DNA of 64,000 bases from Evansella halocellulosilytica (lineage in GTDB: Bacteria > Bacillota > Bacilli > Bacillales > Salisediminibacteriaceae), in NCBI RefSeq assembly GCF_002335745.1, contig NZ_NIST01000001.1, positions 1,230,178-1,294,177 on the forward strand, read 5' to 3'. Of the stretch, positions 26,149-36,037 are shown piece by piece (the first letter of the stretch is position 1; the number at the start of each line of letters is the position of its first letter). The notes below the pieces were generated by a model that was not told where the DNA came from, searched no databases, and was given only the letters and a program-made list of their open reading frames with translations. Both the position numbers and the translations under genes were made by a program.

Positions 26149-28611
26149 ATGAAGAATGTGATTACCATTAAAGGAGCTAAAGAAAATAATTTAAAGAACA
26201 TCTCATTGGATATTCCTAAAAATCAACTCGTCGTCATCACGGGTCCATCAGGTTCGGGAAAATCAACTCTAGCTCTTGATATTTTACAGCGGGAGTGTCA
26301 AAGACAATACATGGAATCGAGTGGTATGTTGACCGATTCTGTAAATAAACCGAAAGTAGATTCGATCGTTGGACTTTCGCCTGCAATTAGTATCGGTCAA
26401 CATATAACAAATCGAAATCCTCGGTCAACAGTAGGAACCATAACTGATATGTATACGTATTTACGACTTATTTTTGAAAAAATCGGTGAACGTCCATGTC
26501 CACATTGCGGAGAAGTGATTACCGCGAACAGTAATGATGAACAAGTAAGTGCGATCATGCATTGCCCAAAATGCCAACAGGAAGTTGAACCGCTTACGAG
26601 ACGTCATTTTTCGTTTAATACGATGGAAGGTGCCTGCCAAGTATGCGGTGGGTTAGGGAAAGAAACAGGGCTTAATGAATCAGATGTCTTTGACGAAAAT
26701 AAGAGTATACAAGAAGGTGCAGTCACATTTTGGCACGATTTTTATACAGAGTACAATGGTCCGATTTTGGAAGCGGCTGCCTCTCATTACGGATTTGAAT
26801 TTGACCTAGCTATTCCATTAAAAGAGTTTACGGATGTCCAGAAGGATTTACTATATTACGGGGTAGAAAGTGAAGAATTTCGTGCCCACTTTCCTCAAGT
26901 TAAACCTCCGAAAAGTGTTGGGAAGGGGAAGTTTGAAGGTGTCATTCCTGGAATGTGGCGAAGATACAAAGAAAAAGAAGGGAACTCAGGAGAAGCGGAA
27001 TATTTCTATCAACAGCAGTGTCGTGAATGCAACGGAGATCGATTAAAAAAAGCGAGCAGAGAAGTAACAGTTGGAGGAGCTTCTATCGTTGAAATATCTC
27101 GTTCTTCACTTAAAGATGCTAGAAACTGGCTCAATCAATTAACACAACAAATCAATTCACAAAATGCGGAAATCGCAGAAACGTTCATACACGACCTGAC
27201 AATTAAAGTTAAGAGAATTATTCATGTTGGTTTAGGCTATCTCTCACTTGATCGTCAGGCTATTTCGCTATCTGGTGGTGAAGCACAACGACTCCGGCTT
27301 GCGTCCATACTCGGTTCAGGATTAACGGGTGTTCTATACATTTTAGATGAACCAACATCCGGGTTGCACCCAAGAGATACGCAGGGATTAATTAACGTGA
27401 TGAAACAGTTACGTGACCTTGGCAACACCGTTCTTTTGATTGAACATGACGTCGCTGTCATGAAGGAAGCAGACTACATTATTGATATGGGGCCAGAGGC
27501 AGGTGAACAAGGTGGCAGAGTAGTTGGGGAAGGACCATTGCTATCATTGAAGGAGCAAAATGAATCTATTACTGGACGATACCTTCTCCAAAGTTCCTTG
27601 CCTAAATATCAGCCTAGATACGGTTCAGGTGAATATATAACGGTTCATGGAGCGACTAAACATAATTTAAAAAATCTCACAGTTTCATTTCCACTTAAAT
27701 GCTTCGTCTCAGTAACAGGAGTTTCTGGATCCGGGAAATCGACTCTCCTTTTTGATTTGCTCGCTTCTCAAAAGAAAAAAGGTGTTTTTATTGAAGGTTG
27801 TAAGAACATAACTGGCTTAGAGAACGTTGAAGATATTGTTGAAGTAACTCAGTCACCGTTAAGCCGGATGCAACGCTCGAACATTGCTACTTATACGGAT
27901 GTTTTCAGTCAGCTGCGAACGTTATTTGCTAGTTTGCCAGAAGCAAAAGCACGAAAGCTCCAAGCCAAGCACTTTTCGTTTAATACGAAAGGAGGTAGAT
28001 GTGAACATTGTCAAGGATTAGGTGAAGTATTAATGGATATGCAATTTTTGCCTGATATGAAAATTCAGTGTCCAGTTTGTCACGGGCAAAGGTTTAAGGA
28101 AGGAGTGTTAGAGGTACGCTATGAAGGGTTTACGATCACAGAACTATTAAATGTAAGTATTTCACAAAGCTCGGCTATCTTTCAAAACAATCAAAAGATT
28201 ACCTCAATGATTAAGTTGTTATCTGAAGTCGGTCTCGGTTATTTGAAATGGGGGCAAGCTGTTACGACACTTTCAGGTGGTGAAGGACAACGATTGAAGC
28301 TTGCGAAAGACTTAAGTAAAAAAACGAAAGGTAAAACACTTTATTTGCTCGATGAACCGACAACAGGCCTGCACCCGACTGACGTGAAAAAACTTATGTT
28401 TTTATTACAAAAACTTGTTGATGCTGGTAACTCTGTAATTGTCGTTGAGCATAATACTGAGGTAATTGCAGCCTCGGACTGGGTGATTGATATCGGACCT
28501 GAAGGAGGAGAGTCTGGGGGACGGCTCGTTGCTGAAGGAACCCCTGATGAAATTGCTTCGACAGAAGCTTCATATACCGGAAGTTTCCTGGAAAACTTAT
28601 CAAGCTATTAA
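26149..28611 (+). CDS. UvrA paralogue (UvrA2/DrrC-like ABC ATPase)
   Basis: An 820-residue UvrA-type protein with two ABC ATPase modules. Walker A sites are GPSGSGKST near residue 32 and GVSGSGKST near 525; signature motifs are LSGGEAQR and LSGGEGQR. Zinc modules are CPHCG...CPKC and CEHCQGLG...CPVCHG. It is about 130 residues shorter than housekeeping UvrA (about 950), typical of UvrA2 forms linked to drug resistance. In Streptomyces, DrrC of this group protects DNA from daunorubicin. DrrA/DrrB-type exporter genes follow directly. A GGAGG site precedes the ATG. Confidence 0.9.
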   Translation: MKNVITIKGAKENNLKNISLDIPKNQLVVITGPSGSGKSTLALDILQRECQRQYMESSGMLTDSVNKPKVDSIVGLSPAISIGQHITNRNPRSTVGTITDMYTYLRLIFEKIGERPCPHCGEVITANSNDEQVSAIMHCPKCQQEVEPLTRRHFSFNTMEGACQVCGGLGKETGLNESDVFDENKSIQEGAVTFWHDFYTEYNGPILEAAASHYGFEFDLAIPLKEFTDVQKDLLYYGVESEEFRAHFPQVKPPKSVGKGKFEGVIPGMWRRYKEKEGNSGEAEYFYQQQCRECNGDRLKKASREVTVGGASIVEISRSSLKDARNWLNQLTQQINSQNAEIAETFIHDLTIKVKRIIHVGLGYLSLDRQAISLSGGEAQRLRLASILGSGLTGVLYILDEPTSGLHPRDTQGLINVMKQLRDLGNTVLLIEHDVAVMKEADYIIDMGPEAGEQGGRVVGEGPLLSLKEQNESITGRYLLQSSLPKYQPRYGSGEYITVHGATKHNLKNLTVSFPLKCFVSVTGVSGSGKSTLLFDLLASQKKKGVFIEGCKNITGLENVEDIVEVTQSPLSRMQRSNIATYTDVFSQLRTLFASLPEAKARKLQAKHFSFNTKGGRCEHCQGLGEVLMDMQFLPDMKIQCPVCHGQRFKEGVLEVRYEGFTITELLNVSISQSSAIFQNNQKITSMIKLLSEVGLGYLKWGQAVTTLSGGEGQRLKLAKDLSKKTKGKTLYLLDEPTTGLHPTDVKKLMFLLQKLVDAGNSVIVVEHNTEVIAASDWVIDIGPEGGESGGRLVAEGTPDEIASTEASYTGSFLENLSSY

Positions 28612-28738
28612 CCGACTATTCTTAAAGAACGTTCTGATTCTGATTATATTTCAGACTCGGGGCTGATGACTATTTTGCTCAGTGCAGTAATATGGATATG
28701 ACTGGGGAAACGTGAGTAGAGAAGAAAGGGTGAAGAGT

Positions 28739-29722
28739 ATGAATCATAAGAATCACGACCTTGCTATTGAGGCGAAAGGTCTCGTAAAGACTTTTGGGAA
28801 GAACCGTGCAGTGGATGGTGTCGACTTAGCAATACCAGCTGGGACTGTATACGGCTTTTTAGGACCGAATGGTGCAGGAAAAACGACGACTATTCGTATG
28901 CTTGCTACATTACTTAAGCTTGATGGCGGGTATGCAAAGGTGTTAGGGCATGATCTTAAAAATGAAGCAGAGGCTGTTCGAAGCAGGGTGAGCTTAACAG
29001 GACAATTTGCTTCTGTAGATGAAGACCTTTCCGGAATGGAAAACTTAATCTTAATTGCAAGACTTCTAGGATATTCACGGAGTCAAGCGAAAGAACGGGC
29101 TTCTGATTTATTAAACGCTTTTGGATTGATGGATGCTGCTAAACGGCAAGTGAAAAATTATTCTGGGGGAATGCGTCGCAGACTAGATATTGCAGCGAGT
29201 ATCGTCGTTACTCCGGACCTGCTTTTTCTTGATGAGCCAACAACAGGGCTAGATCCACGAAGCAGAAATCAAGTTTGGGATATCGTCCGTGCCCTCGTTA
29301 ATGCAGGTACAACGGTCCTGTTGACGACCCAATACTTAGATGAAGCTGATCAACTTGCTGACAGGATTGCCGTCATTGATCGAGGAAAAATTATAGCTGA
29401 AGGGACGAGTGGAGAGTTAAAGGCATCCGTTGGGTCCGGTGCTTTGCACGTGCGTCTTTTAGACGAACAAGACCGTCCTAAGGCAGAAAAGTTGCTTTCA
29501 GATTTATTGGATGCACCGATTCAGTTATCATCAGACCCAACTGCTCTTTCAGCACGAGTAACAGATACCGAACGTGTAGCTCATGCACTCGGCGAGTTAA
29601 CGCGTCAAAATATAGCATTGTCGGATTTTTCACTTGGACAGCCGAGTCTTGATGAAGTGTTTCTTACATTGACTGGACGTCCTCCAGAAGAGGATGACAC
29701 GTCTGAGGAGGTTAAACAATGA
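28739..29722 (+). CDS. DrrA-type ABC exporter ATPase
   Basis: A 327-residue ATP-binding subunit. Walker A is GPNGAGKTT, the signature [10 protein letters not shown], Walker [13 protein letters not shown], and the switch region is [13 protein letters not shown], as in daunorubicin-resistance DrrA proteins. A C-terminal DUF4162-like domain follows (about 235-310). The ATG at 28739 has AAAGGGTG upstream; a GTG nine codons earlier is weaker. It overlaps the permease gene by four bases. Export substrate unknown. Confidence 0.92.
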   Translation: MNHKNHDLAIEAKGLVKTFGKNRAVDGVDLAIPAGTVYGFLGPNGAGKTTTIRMLATLLKLDGGYAKVLGHDLKNEAEAVRSRVSLTGQFASVDEDLSGMENLILIARLLGYSRSQAKERASDLLNAFGLMDAAKRQVKNYSGGMRRRLDIAASIVVTPDLLFLDEPTTGLDPRSRNQVWDIVRALVNAGTTVLLTTQYLDEADQLADRIAVIDRGKIIAEGTSGELKASVGSGALHVRLLDEQDRPKAEKLLSDLLDAPIQLSSDPTALSARVTDTERVAHALGELTRQNIALSDFSLGQPSLDEVFLTLTGRPPEEDDTSEEVKQ

Positions 29723-30561
29723 ACGAAACGTCTGAAAATCAAATCAATCAAATTGAAGATAAAGCTTTACAGGACGTCCTTTCTAAAAGAACACGACCAG
29801 AAAAGCCGAATGGTGTTACGAATTCCATGACATTTGGCTGGAGAGCTTTATTAAAAATTAAATACATTCCAGAACAATTATTTGATGTAACTGTATTTCC
29901 AATTATGTTTTTATTAATGTTCACTTATTTATTCGGCGGAGCGATTGCCGGTTCAACAGCTGATTATTTGCAATTCCTGCTTCCTGGTATATTAGCAATG
30001 ACAGTCGTGACGATTACGATGTATACAGGGATGGAGCTTAACAACGATATTCGAAAAGGTATCTTTGACAGGTTCCGTTCATTGCCAATATGGCGCCCAT
30101 CAGTCCTTGTCGGTGCTTTACTCGTTGATGCTGTCAGATATACGATGGCATCAGTCATCATGATTACTCTTGGTCTTATTCTCGGATTTAGACCGGAAGG
30201 AGGGGCACTCGGAGTCATAGCAGCCGTTGCACTACTCATTGTCTTTTCATTTAGCCTATCATGGATTTGGACGACACTTGGTCTTGTTTTACGATCAGAA
30301 AAATCATTAATGGGTGTCAGCATGATGGTACTCTTCCCGTTAACATTTGTCAGCAATGTATTCGTCGATCCGAGAACACTTCCATCATGGCTGGAAGCCT
30401 TTGTCGATGTGAATCCTGTTTCACTATTAGTGACTGCTACTCGGGGACTCATGCACGGGAATGCGACGTTTGAAGAACTGTTATGGGTGCTTGTTGCTTC
30501 AGGTGTGCTCATTGTCGTCTTTGCACCACTTACGATGTATTTTTACCGTAATAAAAGCTAA
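29719..30561 (+). CDS. DrrB-type ABC-2 exporter permease
   Basis: A 280-residue ABC-2 membrane subunit with about six helices, preceded by a 45-residue cytoplasmic N-terminus. The motif [22 protein letters not shown] near residue 112 is the conserved DrrB/NodJ cytoplasmic loop, and [16 protein letters not shown] is typical of the last periplasmic turn. It overlaps the ATPase gene (ATGA), so the two form one exporter operon. Confidence 0.92.
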   Translation: MNETSENQINQIEDKALQDVLSKRTRPEKPNGVTNSMTFGWRALLKIKYIPEQLFDVTVFPIMFLLMFTYLFGGAIAGSTADYLQFLLPGILAMTVVTITMYTGMELNNDIRKGIFDRFRSLPIWRPSVLVGALLVDAVRYTMASVIMITLGLILGFRPEGGALGVIAAVALLIVFSFSLSWIWTTLGLVLRSEKSLMGVSMMVLFPLTFVSNVFVDPRTLPSWLEAFVDVNPVSLLVTATRGLMHGNATFEELLWVLVASGVLIVVFAPLTMYFYRNKS

Positions 30562-30597
30562 ACCATTTTCAAACAATTAAAGTTAGTTATAATGAAT

Positions 30598-30630
30598 TAC
30601 CGTCTAATTAAATTAGGCGGTATATTTTTT
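30598..30630 (+). terminator. Terminator of the DrrAB-type operon
   Basis: TACCGTCTAAT...ATTAGGCGGTA stem and a T-rich tail. Confidence 0.8.
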
Positions 30631-30681
30631 TATACTATAAGAATTAATAAAACCGATGGATGATCGTACAACTGCAACTAA

Positions 30682-30712
30682 GGCTTTCACCATTAAGGCT
30701 TGGTGATAAGCC
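30682..30712. terminator. Second hairpin before the GntR promoter
   Basis: GGCTT-TCACC ... GGTGA-AAGCC stem with one bulged base, followed by AATTTTGTTT. It may insulate the next promoter from read-through. Confidence 0.4.
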
Positions 30713-30731
30713 AATTTTGTTTATTTTTTAA

Positions 30732-30783
30732 TTGACATAGTTATTTTTATGTATTATGGTTATATACATTAGTATATAACCAT
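30732..30783 (+). promoter_or_regulatory. Promoter and perfect 28-bp operator palindrome of the YtrA-type operon
   Basis: TTGACA at 30732-30737 is followed 17 bases later by TATGGT (30755-30760). Overlapping that -10 region is the perfect dyad ATGGTTATATAC-ATTA-GTATATAACCAT (30756-30783). Its position predicts autorepression by the GntR-type product of the first gene, the usual arrangement for YtrA-like regulators. Confidence 0.65.
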
Positions 30784-30828
30784 AAAACTATATGACCTGA
30801 AATCTAATAAAAGGTGGTGACGAAAGAC

Positions 30829-31200
30829 TTGAGTTTTGATAATAGTAAGCCAATTTTTATACAAGTAAGAGAGCTAATAGAGGACCAAATTGTGAATGAT
30901 CAGTTGAAAGAAGGAGAACAAGCGCCGTCTACGAACCAGTTAGTGAATTTCTACAAAATTAATCATGCTACGGTCTCGAAAGGCATCAATCAGCTTGTTG
31001 AATCAGAAATCTTATATAAAAAACGAGGTGTAGGCATGTTTGTAGCTGAAGGAGCAAAAGAAAAGTTGCTGCAAAAGAGAAAAGAAGCGTTTATTGACGA
31101 TTACGTTTTACCGCTCGTTCAAGAGGCGGATAAATTAGCGCTCTCAAATGAAGAATTACTAAGTTTTATTCAAAAAGTTAAAGGACGTGAACATTCATGA
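30829..31200 (+). CDS. GntR-family regulator, YtrA subfamily
   Basis: A 123-residue repressor: an N-terminal winged helix (KPIFIQVRELIEDQIV... INHATVSKGINQLVESEILYKKRGVGMFV) and a short C-terminal dimerisation helix pair, with no effector domain. That is the YtrA architecture. I choose the TTG at 30829, preceded by AGGTGG, giving the usual MSFDNSKPIFIQ start; in-frame GTGs 12 and 15 bases upstream are less likely. The gene overlaps the ABC ATPase gene and should repress its own ABC transporter operon. Confidence 0.88.
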   Translation: MSFDNSKPIFIQVRELIEDQIVNDQLKEGEQAPSTNQLVNFYKINHATVSKGINQLVESEILYKKRGVGMFVAEGAKEKLLQKRKEAFIDDYVLPLVQEADKLALSNEELLSFIQKVKGREHS

Positions 31201-32078
31201 TGCTTGATATAGAACTCGATCAGGTCACTGTAAAATATGGTGACTTTGAAGCAGTAAAAGGTATAACGTGTAAACTGGCAGAGGGGAAAATCTACGGTCT
31301 TCTGGGGAGAAATGGTGCTGGGAAAACGACGCTCCTCTCTTTACTCGCATCGTTTCATGAACCTACTTTTGGTTCGGTAAAAATTGGAGGAAAGACACCA
31401 TTTGAAAATGCTAACATCATGCAAAATGTAGCGTTTGTATATGATGTGGATTATAGTATGGAAACAGAAAAGGTAGAAAAGTTGATGGCGATCACCGAAC
31501 GTTACCGGCCTCATTTTGACAGAGAATACGCCAACCAACTCATAAAAAATTTTAAACTGCCTGTTGAGAGACCATTAAAGGATTTATCGAAAGGGATGCA
31601 ATCCGCATTTAATGTTACGGTAGGTTTAGCTTCCCGTTCTCCGGTGACGATTTTCGATGAAGCTTATTTAGGAATGGATGCACCTACTAGAGAAATTTTT
31701 TATAAAGAACTGCTCGAAGACCAAGCTAGACATCCGCGCACCATCATTTTGTCAACACATTTAGTATCAGAGATGGACTATTTATTTGAAGAAGTGTTGA
31801 TGATCAATAAAGGAAGCCTGATGCTTCACGACGAATATGAACGTTTGCTTTCAAAAGGAGCATCGATTACAGGGAAGGATACAGAAGTTGACGAGTTCAC
31901 TACTGGAATGGAAAAGTTATCTGAACAAACATTAGGGTCCACGAAGTCCGTAATGATTTATGGTGAAATGTCAGAGAAACAAAGGAATGAAGCGAAACGA
32001 AGAGGGTTAGAAGTTGGTCCAGTGTCGCTTCAAGACTTATTTATCCGCTTAACGAGTGAGGAGGATGATCATGAATAA
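31197..32078 (+). CDS. YtrB-type ABC transporter ATPase
   Basis: A 293-residue ATPase with Walker A GRNGAGKTT near residue 40 and a degenerate signature LSKGMQSAFN in place of LSGGQ. Walker B is VTIFDEAYLGMD and the H-loop is LSTHLVSEMD. These substitutions are typical of ATPases that go with YtrA-type regulators. Starts within the end of the regulator gene (ATGATG). It forms a transporter with the next gene; related systems respond to cell-wall antibiotics. Confidence 0.88.
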   Translation: MMLDIELDQVTVKYGDFEAVKGITCKLAEGKIYGLLGRNGAGKTTLLSLLASFHEPTFGSVKIGGKTPFENANIMQNVAFVYDVDYSMETEKVEKLMAITERYRPHFDREYANQLIKNFKLPVERPLKDLSKGMQSAFNVTVGLASRSPVTIFDEAYLGMDAPTREIFYKELLEDQARHPRTIILSTHLVSEMDYLFEEVLMINKGSLMLHDEYERLLSKGASITGKDTEVDEFTTGMEKLSEQTLGSTKSVMIYGEMSEKQRNEAKRRGLEVGPVSLQDLFIRLTSEEDDHE

Positions 32079-32784
32079 CCATTCGAACGTAAAAAAATTA
32101 TTTAGCGATTTATTCCGAGAACAGCTGAAGTGGACGTATTGGTTTTTAGGGGTTCTCTTTCTCGCTCAAATTGGAATTAATGTGATTTTAATGAATACTG
32201 GTGAAATACCGATGGACTTTTTCACTTTCTCCTATGAATCAGGAAAAATTTATATGCTTGTCATCGGGGTATTGTCCGTCTATGTTTTTTTGTACCATTT
32301 AGTCGCGAATGGAATAACGAGAAAAGATTACTTTTTAGGGGCTATCCTCAGTGCTGCCGCTATTTCAGTGGCCATTATGGTCATAACTGCGATAGTGAGC
32401 GGTTTACAGTATGTCGTTCTTGATCTAATGAATGTCACGTTTACGTTAGAGACATCTTCTCAACTGAAATATGACAATTGGATTTTCTCTTATCTTGTTT
32501 CGATGATTAATCTTTTTGCGTTTTTCTCAATTGGCTGGATGATTGGTGCTGGATATTATCGCTATGGATGGCTCATCGGCTTTGCTTTTGTTGCGATTGC
32601 GATATTAGCCGTTAGCTTTATCGACGTGTCTTGGGAATTTAATATGAATGAATGGCTCTCTAATTGGATGCCGTTTTTATCTGAGCCTCCGTTTTTTGTC
32701 TCATTACTCGTTAGTATGATCATTATTTTGATTATGCTTTGGCTAGTCAGAGCCCTTACGAAAAGAGTCGCTATTAAAATGTAA
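32071..32784 (+). CDS. ABC-2-type permease of the YtrA-like operon
   Basis: A 237-residue membrane protein with about six hydrophobic segments and an NGITRKDYFLGAIL loop near residue 80. That is the short conserved cytoplasmic motif of ABC-2 permeases in GntR-linked exporters. The ATG at 32071 is preceded by GAGGAGG and lies eight bases inside the ATPase gene, so translation is coupled. Third and last gene of the operon. Confidence 0.82.
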   Translation: MNNHSNVKKLFSDLFREQLKWTYWFLGVLFLAQIGINVILMNTGEIPMDFFTFSYESGKIYMLVIGVLSVYVFLYHLVANGITRKDYFLGAILSAAAISVAIMVITAIVSGLQYVVLDLMNVTFTLETSSQLKYDNWIFSYLVSMINLFAFFSIGWMIGAGYYRYGWLIGFAFVAIAILAVSFIDVSWEFNMNEWLSNWMPFLSEPPFFVSLLVSMIIILIMLWLVRALTKRVAIKM

Positions 32785-32830
32785 CGTCTAAGTTCGCCTC
32801 ACGAGCCAACAACATTACATTCGACAAACA

Positions 32831-32862
32831 AAAAGGTACTGGATTTTCACGAAATCCAGTGC
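32831..32862. terminator. Bidirectional terminator between convergent ABC operons
   Basis: AGGTACTGGATTT...GAAATCCAGTGCCT hairpin with AAAAA before and a TT-containing tail after, between the YtrA-type operon and the TetR-linked exporter. Confidence 0.75.
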
Positions 32863-32871
32863 CTTAATAAC

Positions 32872-34482
32872 TTATAAATCAATGTCTCGCTTAGCAAAAC
32901 CGATGATTCCAACAACGATGAGCACGAGAGCAATCCCTGTTAACCATAGTAGCGGTACCCATTCAAAGCTTTCTGCTGGAATTCTCGGAATGTGGTCGTA
33001 AGCAGACATGCTCATCATCCACTCTGGTAACTGAAGTGGACCTCCGAGGTACACGACGAAAAAGGCATAAATGACGACAATCCAGCTCAATGCTGTCGCT
33101 TTAGGAAGAAGTCCGAATAAAGCGACCCCTAAACCAATAGCAATCCATATTGCTGGAGCATAAGAAAGACCTGCAATCGTCAAATCTGTTAAATAGCTAG
33201 AATCATTCATGCTCTGACTACCGGTAATCCCCATGCCGAATCCAGCCATAAACAGGAAAACGATACTACTAATCATTGAAACAAGTAAGTAGCTTCCTAT
33301 TAGGCGAGTGCGAGCAAGTGCACCTGAAAGTAGCCCTTCGATTCTGCCTGCTTTTTCTTCTCCACGCAGTTTCAATAAGCTTAGTAATGCTGGAATCGCG
33401 GCAATCATTGCCGAAACGGACATGAACATAGCCGCAAAACTGTCCGCAAGAATGCCCTCTTCCATTTGAGGAAGCATTTCATCAAGTGTATCTCCCATTG
33501 ATGCCATCATTTCTTCTGCTTCACCGATGAATGAACCATATGACATTCCGAATAAAAGGAGAGCAAAGATCCAAATAATGATGCTGGTCCGTTGTAATCG
33601 AAATGCAAGGCCAAGCGGTTTTGTCAGCAAGCTTGATGCTTGAGCATGACCTTGACGCGGGCGTACCATTCCAGCACCTACATCGCGTTTCGTACTAAGT
33701 TTGTAAGAGAAAGCAACAAGGACAATCGTAAAAATAAGGCTGATAATTAACGGAGACCAAAGATTGTCTACGTAAGCACTCGTTTGCTGCGCCCAGCCAA
33801 TCGGTGAGAGCCAAGATAAGATGCTATTATCAAGATCCCCGATAGCGCGAAGAGTAAAAGCGACAGCAATTATTCCTGCACTAAATCCCGTTGCACCACG
33901 AGACGTCTCCATAAGCTGAGCAAATAAAACAGCAATTCCTGCAAAGCAGAATCCAATCGATGCTAAAGATGCTCCAAAAAGGAATGATCCTTCCCATGTA
34001 ACCGTTTCGACTCCGACGGACGCCATACTTACACCAAGCAGTATGGCAAGAATAATGTTTAAACCAAGAACATAGACAAGCGCAGCTGTCGTATTCGCAT
34101 GTCTCCCGATAACGGATGCGCGAATGAGTTCGGATCGTCCATCTTCTTCTTCTTTACGAGTATGCCGGACAATGAAAAGGACGCTCATTAAAGCAACAAC
34201 GATACCTGTCATACCGATCATTTGATGCGAGAGCATCGCACCAAACGTATAGTCTTCTAAATAGAGGTCAGGTCCTGTTAGAGCGATTGAAGCAGGGTTT
34301 GCCATCGTAACAGCCATCCCTTGACGCTCAGCTTCTGTTGGGTAGAGACCTTCGAAACTAGCTAGCATGATCACAATCGTTGCGGTAATCGCAATCAGCC
34401 AAATTGGAAGGCGGATCCGATCTCGTCTCAAGATAAACCGAAGCATTGTTCCAGTTCCGGTAAATGTTTGCTGTTTACTCAC
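32872..34482 (-). CDS. Two-lobed ABC-2 permease, polyketide antibiotic exporter type
   Basis: A 536-residue membrane protein with about 12 helices in two similar halves, as in COG3559 exporters of polyketide antibiotics (TnrB-like). Each half has an N-terminal cytoplasmic arm with an RTRKEEEDGRSELIRA- or LRGEEKAGRIEGLLSGA-like motif, the coupling element to the ATPase. The start is GTG at 34482 with AAGGAGG upstream; it overlaps the ATPase gene by eight bases. Last gene of the TetR-led operon. Confidence 0.88.
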   Translation of the reverse strand: MSKQQTFTGTGTMLRFILRRDRIRLPIWLIAITATIVIMLASFEGLYPTEAERQGMAVTMANPASIALTGPDLYLEDYTFGAMLSHQMIGMTGIVVALMSVLFIVRHTRKEEEDGRSELIRASVIGRHANTTAALVYVLGLNIILAILLGVSMASVGVETVTWEGSFLFGASLASIGFCFAGIAVLFAQLMETSRGATGFSAGIIAVAFTLRAIGDLDNSILSWLSPIGWAQQTSAYVDNLWSPLIISLIFTIVLVAFSYKLSTKRDVGAGMVRPRQGHAQASSLLTKPLGLAFRLQRTSIIIWIFALLLFGMSYGSFIGEAEEMMASMGDTLDEMLPQMEEGILADSFAAMFMSVSAMIAAIPALLSLLKLRGEEKAGRIEGLLSGALARTRLIGSYLLVSMISSIVFLFMAGFGMGITGSQSMNDSSYLTDLTIAGLSYAPAIWIAIGLGVALFGLLPKATALSWIVVIYAFFVVYLGGPLQLPEWMMSMSAYDHIPRIPAESFEWVPLLWLTGIALVLIVVGIIGFAKRDIDL

Positions 34483-35395
34483 GTTTGCCACCTCCTTGGG
34501 CTGCACCTTCTTTATTGTCATTATCGTAATGGCGCATAAATAACTCTTCTAATGTCGGAGGTGTACTCGTTAAGTTTTTCACCTCAAACTGTGTTAAAAA
34601 TTGCAAAACATTGCCCATTTCAGATGTGTCGACTTGGAACTGTGCTTCATGACTTTTCAGGTCAAGGTCATGAACACCTTTCAATGTATCGAGTCCAGAC
34701 AATGGATTTGCTGTTTCAACGGATACGAGTGTTCGTGTTAAATGACGAAGTTCATCGAGTGTTCCAGATTCAACGATTTCCCCTTCTCTGATAATCGCGA
34801 CTCGATCACATAATTTTTCAACTTCAGCTAAAATATGGCTTGAAAGTAAGACGGTTTTTCCCTTTGCTTTTACCTCGGCTACACACTCCTGGAAAATGGC
34901 TTCCATTAATGGGTCGAGGCCGGATGTCGGTTCATCTAAAATAAACAAATCTGAGTCAGAGGCAAAGGCTGAAACAAGTGCAACTTTTTGTCTGTTTCCT
35001 TTCGAATACGTTCCACATTTTTTCGTTGGATCTAAATTGAATCGTTTTATTAGTTCGTCCCGTCGGGATTTATCGACTTTTCCTCTGAGGCGTGAAAATA
35101 AGTCAATCGCTTCACCTCCAGTTAAATTCGGCCATAAATTCACATCCCCGGGCACATAAGAAACCCGCCGGTGAAGTTCAACAGCATGTGTCCACGGATC
35201 TTTATCAAACATCATGATTTCGCCCCTCGTTTTTCGCAAAAGTCCAAGCAGAATTCGAATCGTTGTTGACTTTCCAGCTCCGTTTGGCCCGATAAACCCA
35301 AGTACTTCCCCTTGATTCACTTCTAAATCTAATCCAGCAAGTGCTTTGATTTTTCCGTACTCTTTTGTTACTCCATTCATTTTAATGATTGACAC
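34475..35395 (-). CDS. ABC exporter ATPase of the TetR-led operon
   Basis: A 306-residue ATPase with Walker A GPNGAGKST near residue 38, signature YSKGNRQKVAL (an LSGGQ variant frequent in this family), Walker B LFILDEPTSGLD and H-loop LSSHILAEVE. The C-terminal 75 residues form a DrrA-like extension. I take the GTG at 35395 (GGAGGTGG upstream); an ATG five codons earlier sits on the tetR stop. Partner of the two-lobed permease. Confidence 0.9.
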   Translation of the reverse strand: MSIIKMNGVTKEYGKIKALAGLDLEVNQGEVLGFIGPNGAGKSTTIRILLGLLRKTRGEIMMFDKDPWTHAVELHRRVSYVPGDVNLWPNLTGGEAIDLFSRLRGKVDKSRRDELIKRFNLDPTKKCGTYSKGNRQKVALVSAFASDSDLFILDEPTSGLDPLMEAIFQECVAEVKAKGKTVLLSSHILAEVEKLCDRVAIIREGEIVESGTLDELRHLTRTLVSVETANPLSGLDTLKGVHDLDLKSHEAQFQVDTSEMGNVLQFLTQFEVKNLTSTPPTLEELFMRHYDNDNKEGAAQGGGKRE

Positions 35396-35410
35396 TATCT
35401 CCACCTCCAT

Positions 35411-36037
35411 TTATTTGTAAAACGCTTGTTTTAACACTTCTAAATAATCATCAAATTCATCGAATAAATCCTTGTATTCGTCATTACTTAATGATTTTTC
35501 TTCTTTCACTTGACGTTCTTTTTCAACGCGATACCCTTCTAAAGCCCAAATCATAAGCTTCATAGCTTTGTCAACATCCATCTCATCACGGAACAGTGAT
35601 TTATCTATATTTGAGTACAACTTTTCCGTACCAATCGCTTCCACTTTTACTCTTCGTTCTTGTAATTCTCCGACAATGTCTTTAGAACTTGAGAGAAATG
35701 CGACGAGCATAAAGTCAGTCATATACGGGTATTTTGTGATCATGTCTTTTTTTAAGTGCGCCGCATGGCGAAAACGTTTAATAATGTCTCCTTCATTCGT
35801 ATCAATCAAATCGATATATTCTTTCTTACTCACCTCAATGCAGTGATCAAGTAGGTAGAGAAATAAATCTTTTTTGCTATTGAAATAATGAAACAGTGTC
35901 CCTTTTCCAATACCTGCTTTTTTGACAATAGTGTTCGTCGATGTTTGTTCATATCCATTATTAACAAATTCCTCTATAGCTGCATTCAAAATGCGTTGCT
36001 TTTTCTTTTCATCTAATTTGTGAAATGCTGAATTGAT
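35411..36037 (-). CDS. TetR-family repressor, probable ATC start codon
   Basis: A 208-residue regulator. The HTH domain reads KKKQRILNAAIEEFVNNGYE followed by STNTIVKKAGIGKGTLFHYF, and the ligand domain is all helical. The nearest in-frame standard start, TTG at 35989, would remove half of the first helix. Sixteen codons upstream, exactly nine bases after AAAGGAGG, sits ATC (36035-36037) giving the usual N-terminus (M)NSAFHKLDEKKK. No in-frame ATG, GTG or TTG exists between. So initiation at AUC, or a point mutation or error of an ATG, is likely. Operators lie just upstream. Confidence 0.75.
   Translation of the reverse strand: MNSAFHKLDEKKKQRILNAAIEEFVNNGYEQTSTNTIVKKAGIGKGTLFHYFNSKKDLFLYLLDHCIEVSKKEYIDLIDTNEGDIIKRFRHAAHLKKDMITKYPYMTDFMLVAFLSSSKDIVGELQERRVKVEAIGTEKLYSNIDKSLFRDEMDVDKAMKLMIWALEGYRVEKERQVKEEKSLSNDEYKDLFDEFDDYLEVLKQAFYK

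Noticed and set aside
29964..30512. 182-codon minus-strand frame antisense to the DrrB-type gene
   Set aside because: It lies wholly within a clear membrane-protein gene, lacks a ribosome binding site and has no recognisable domain.
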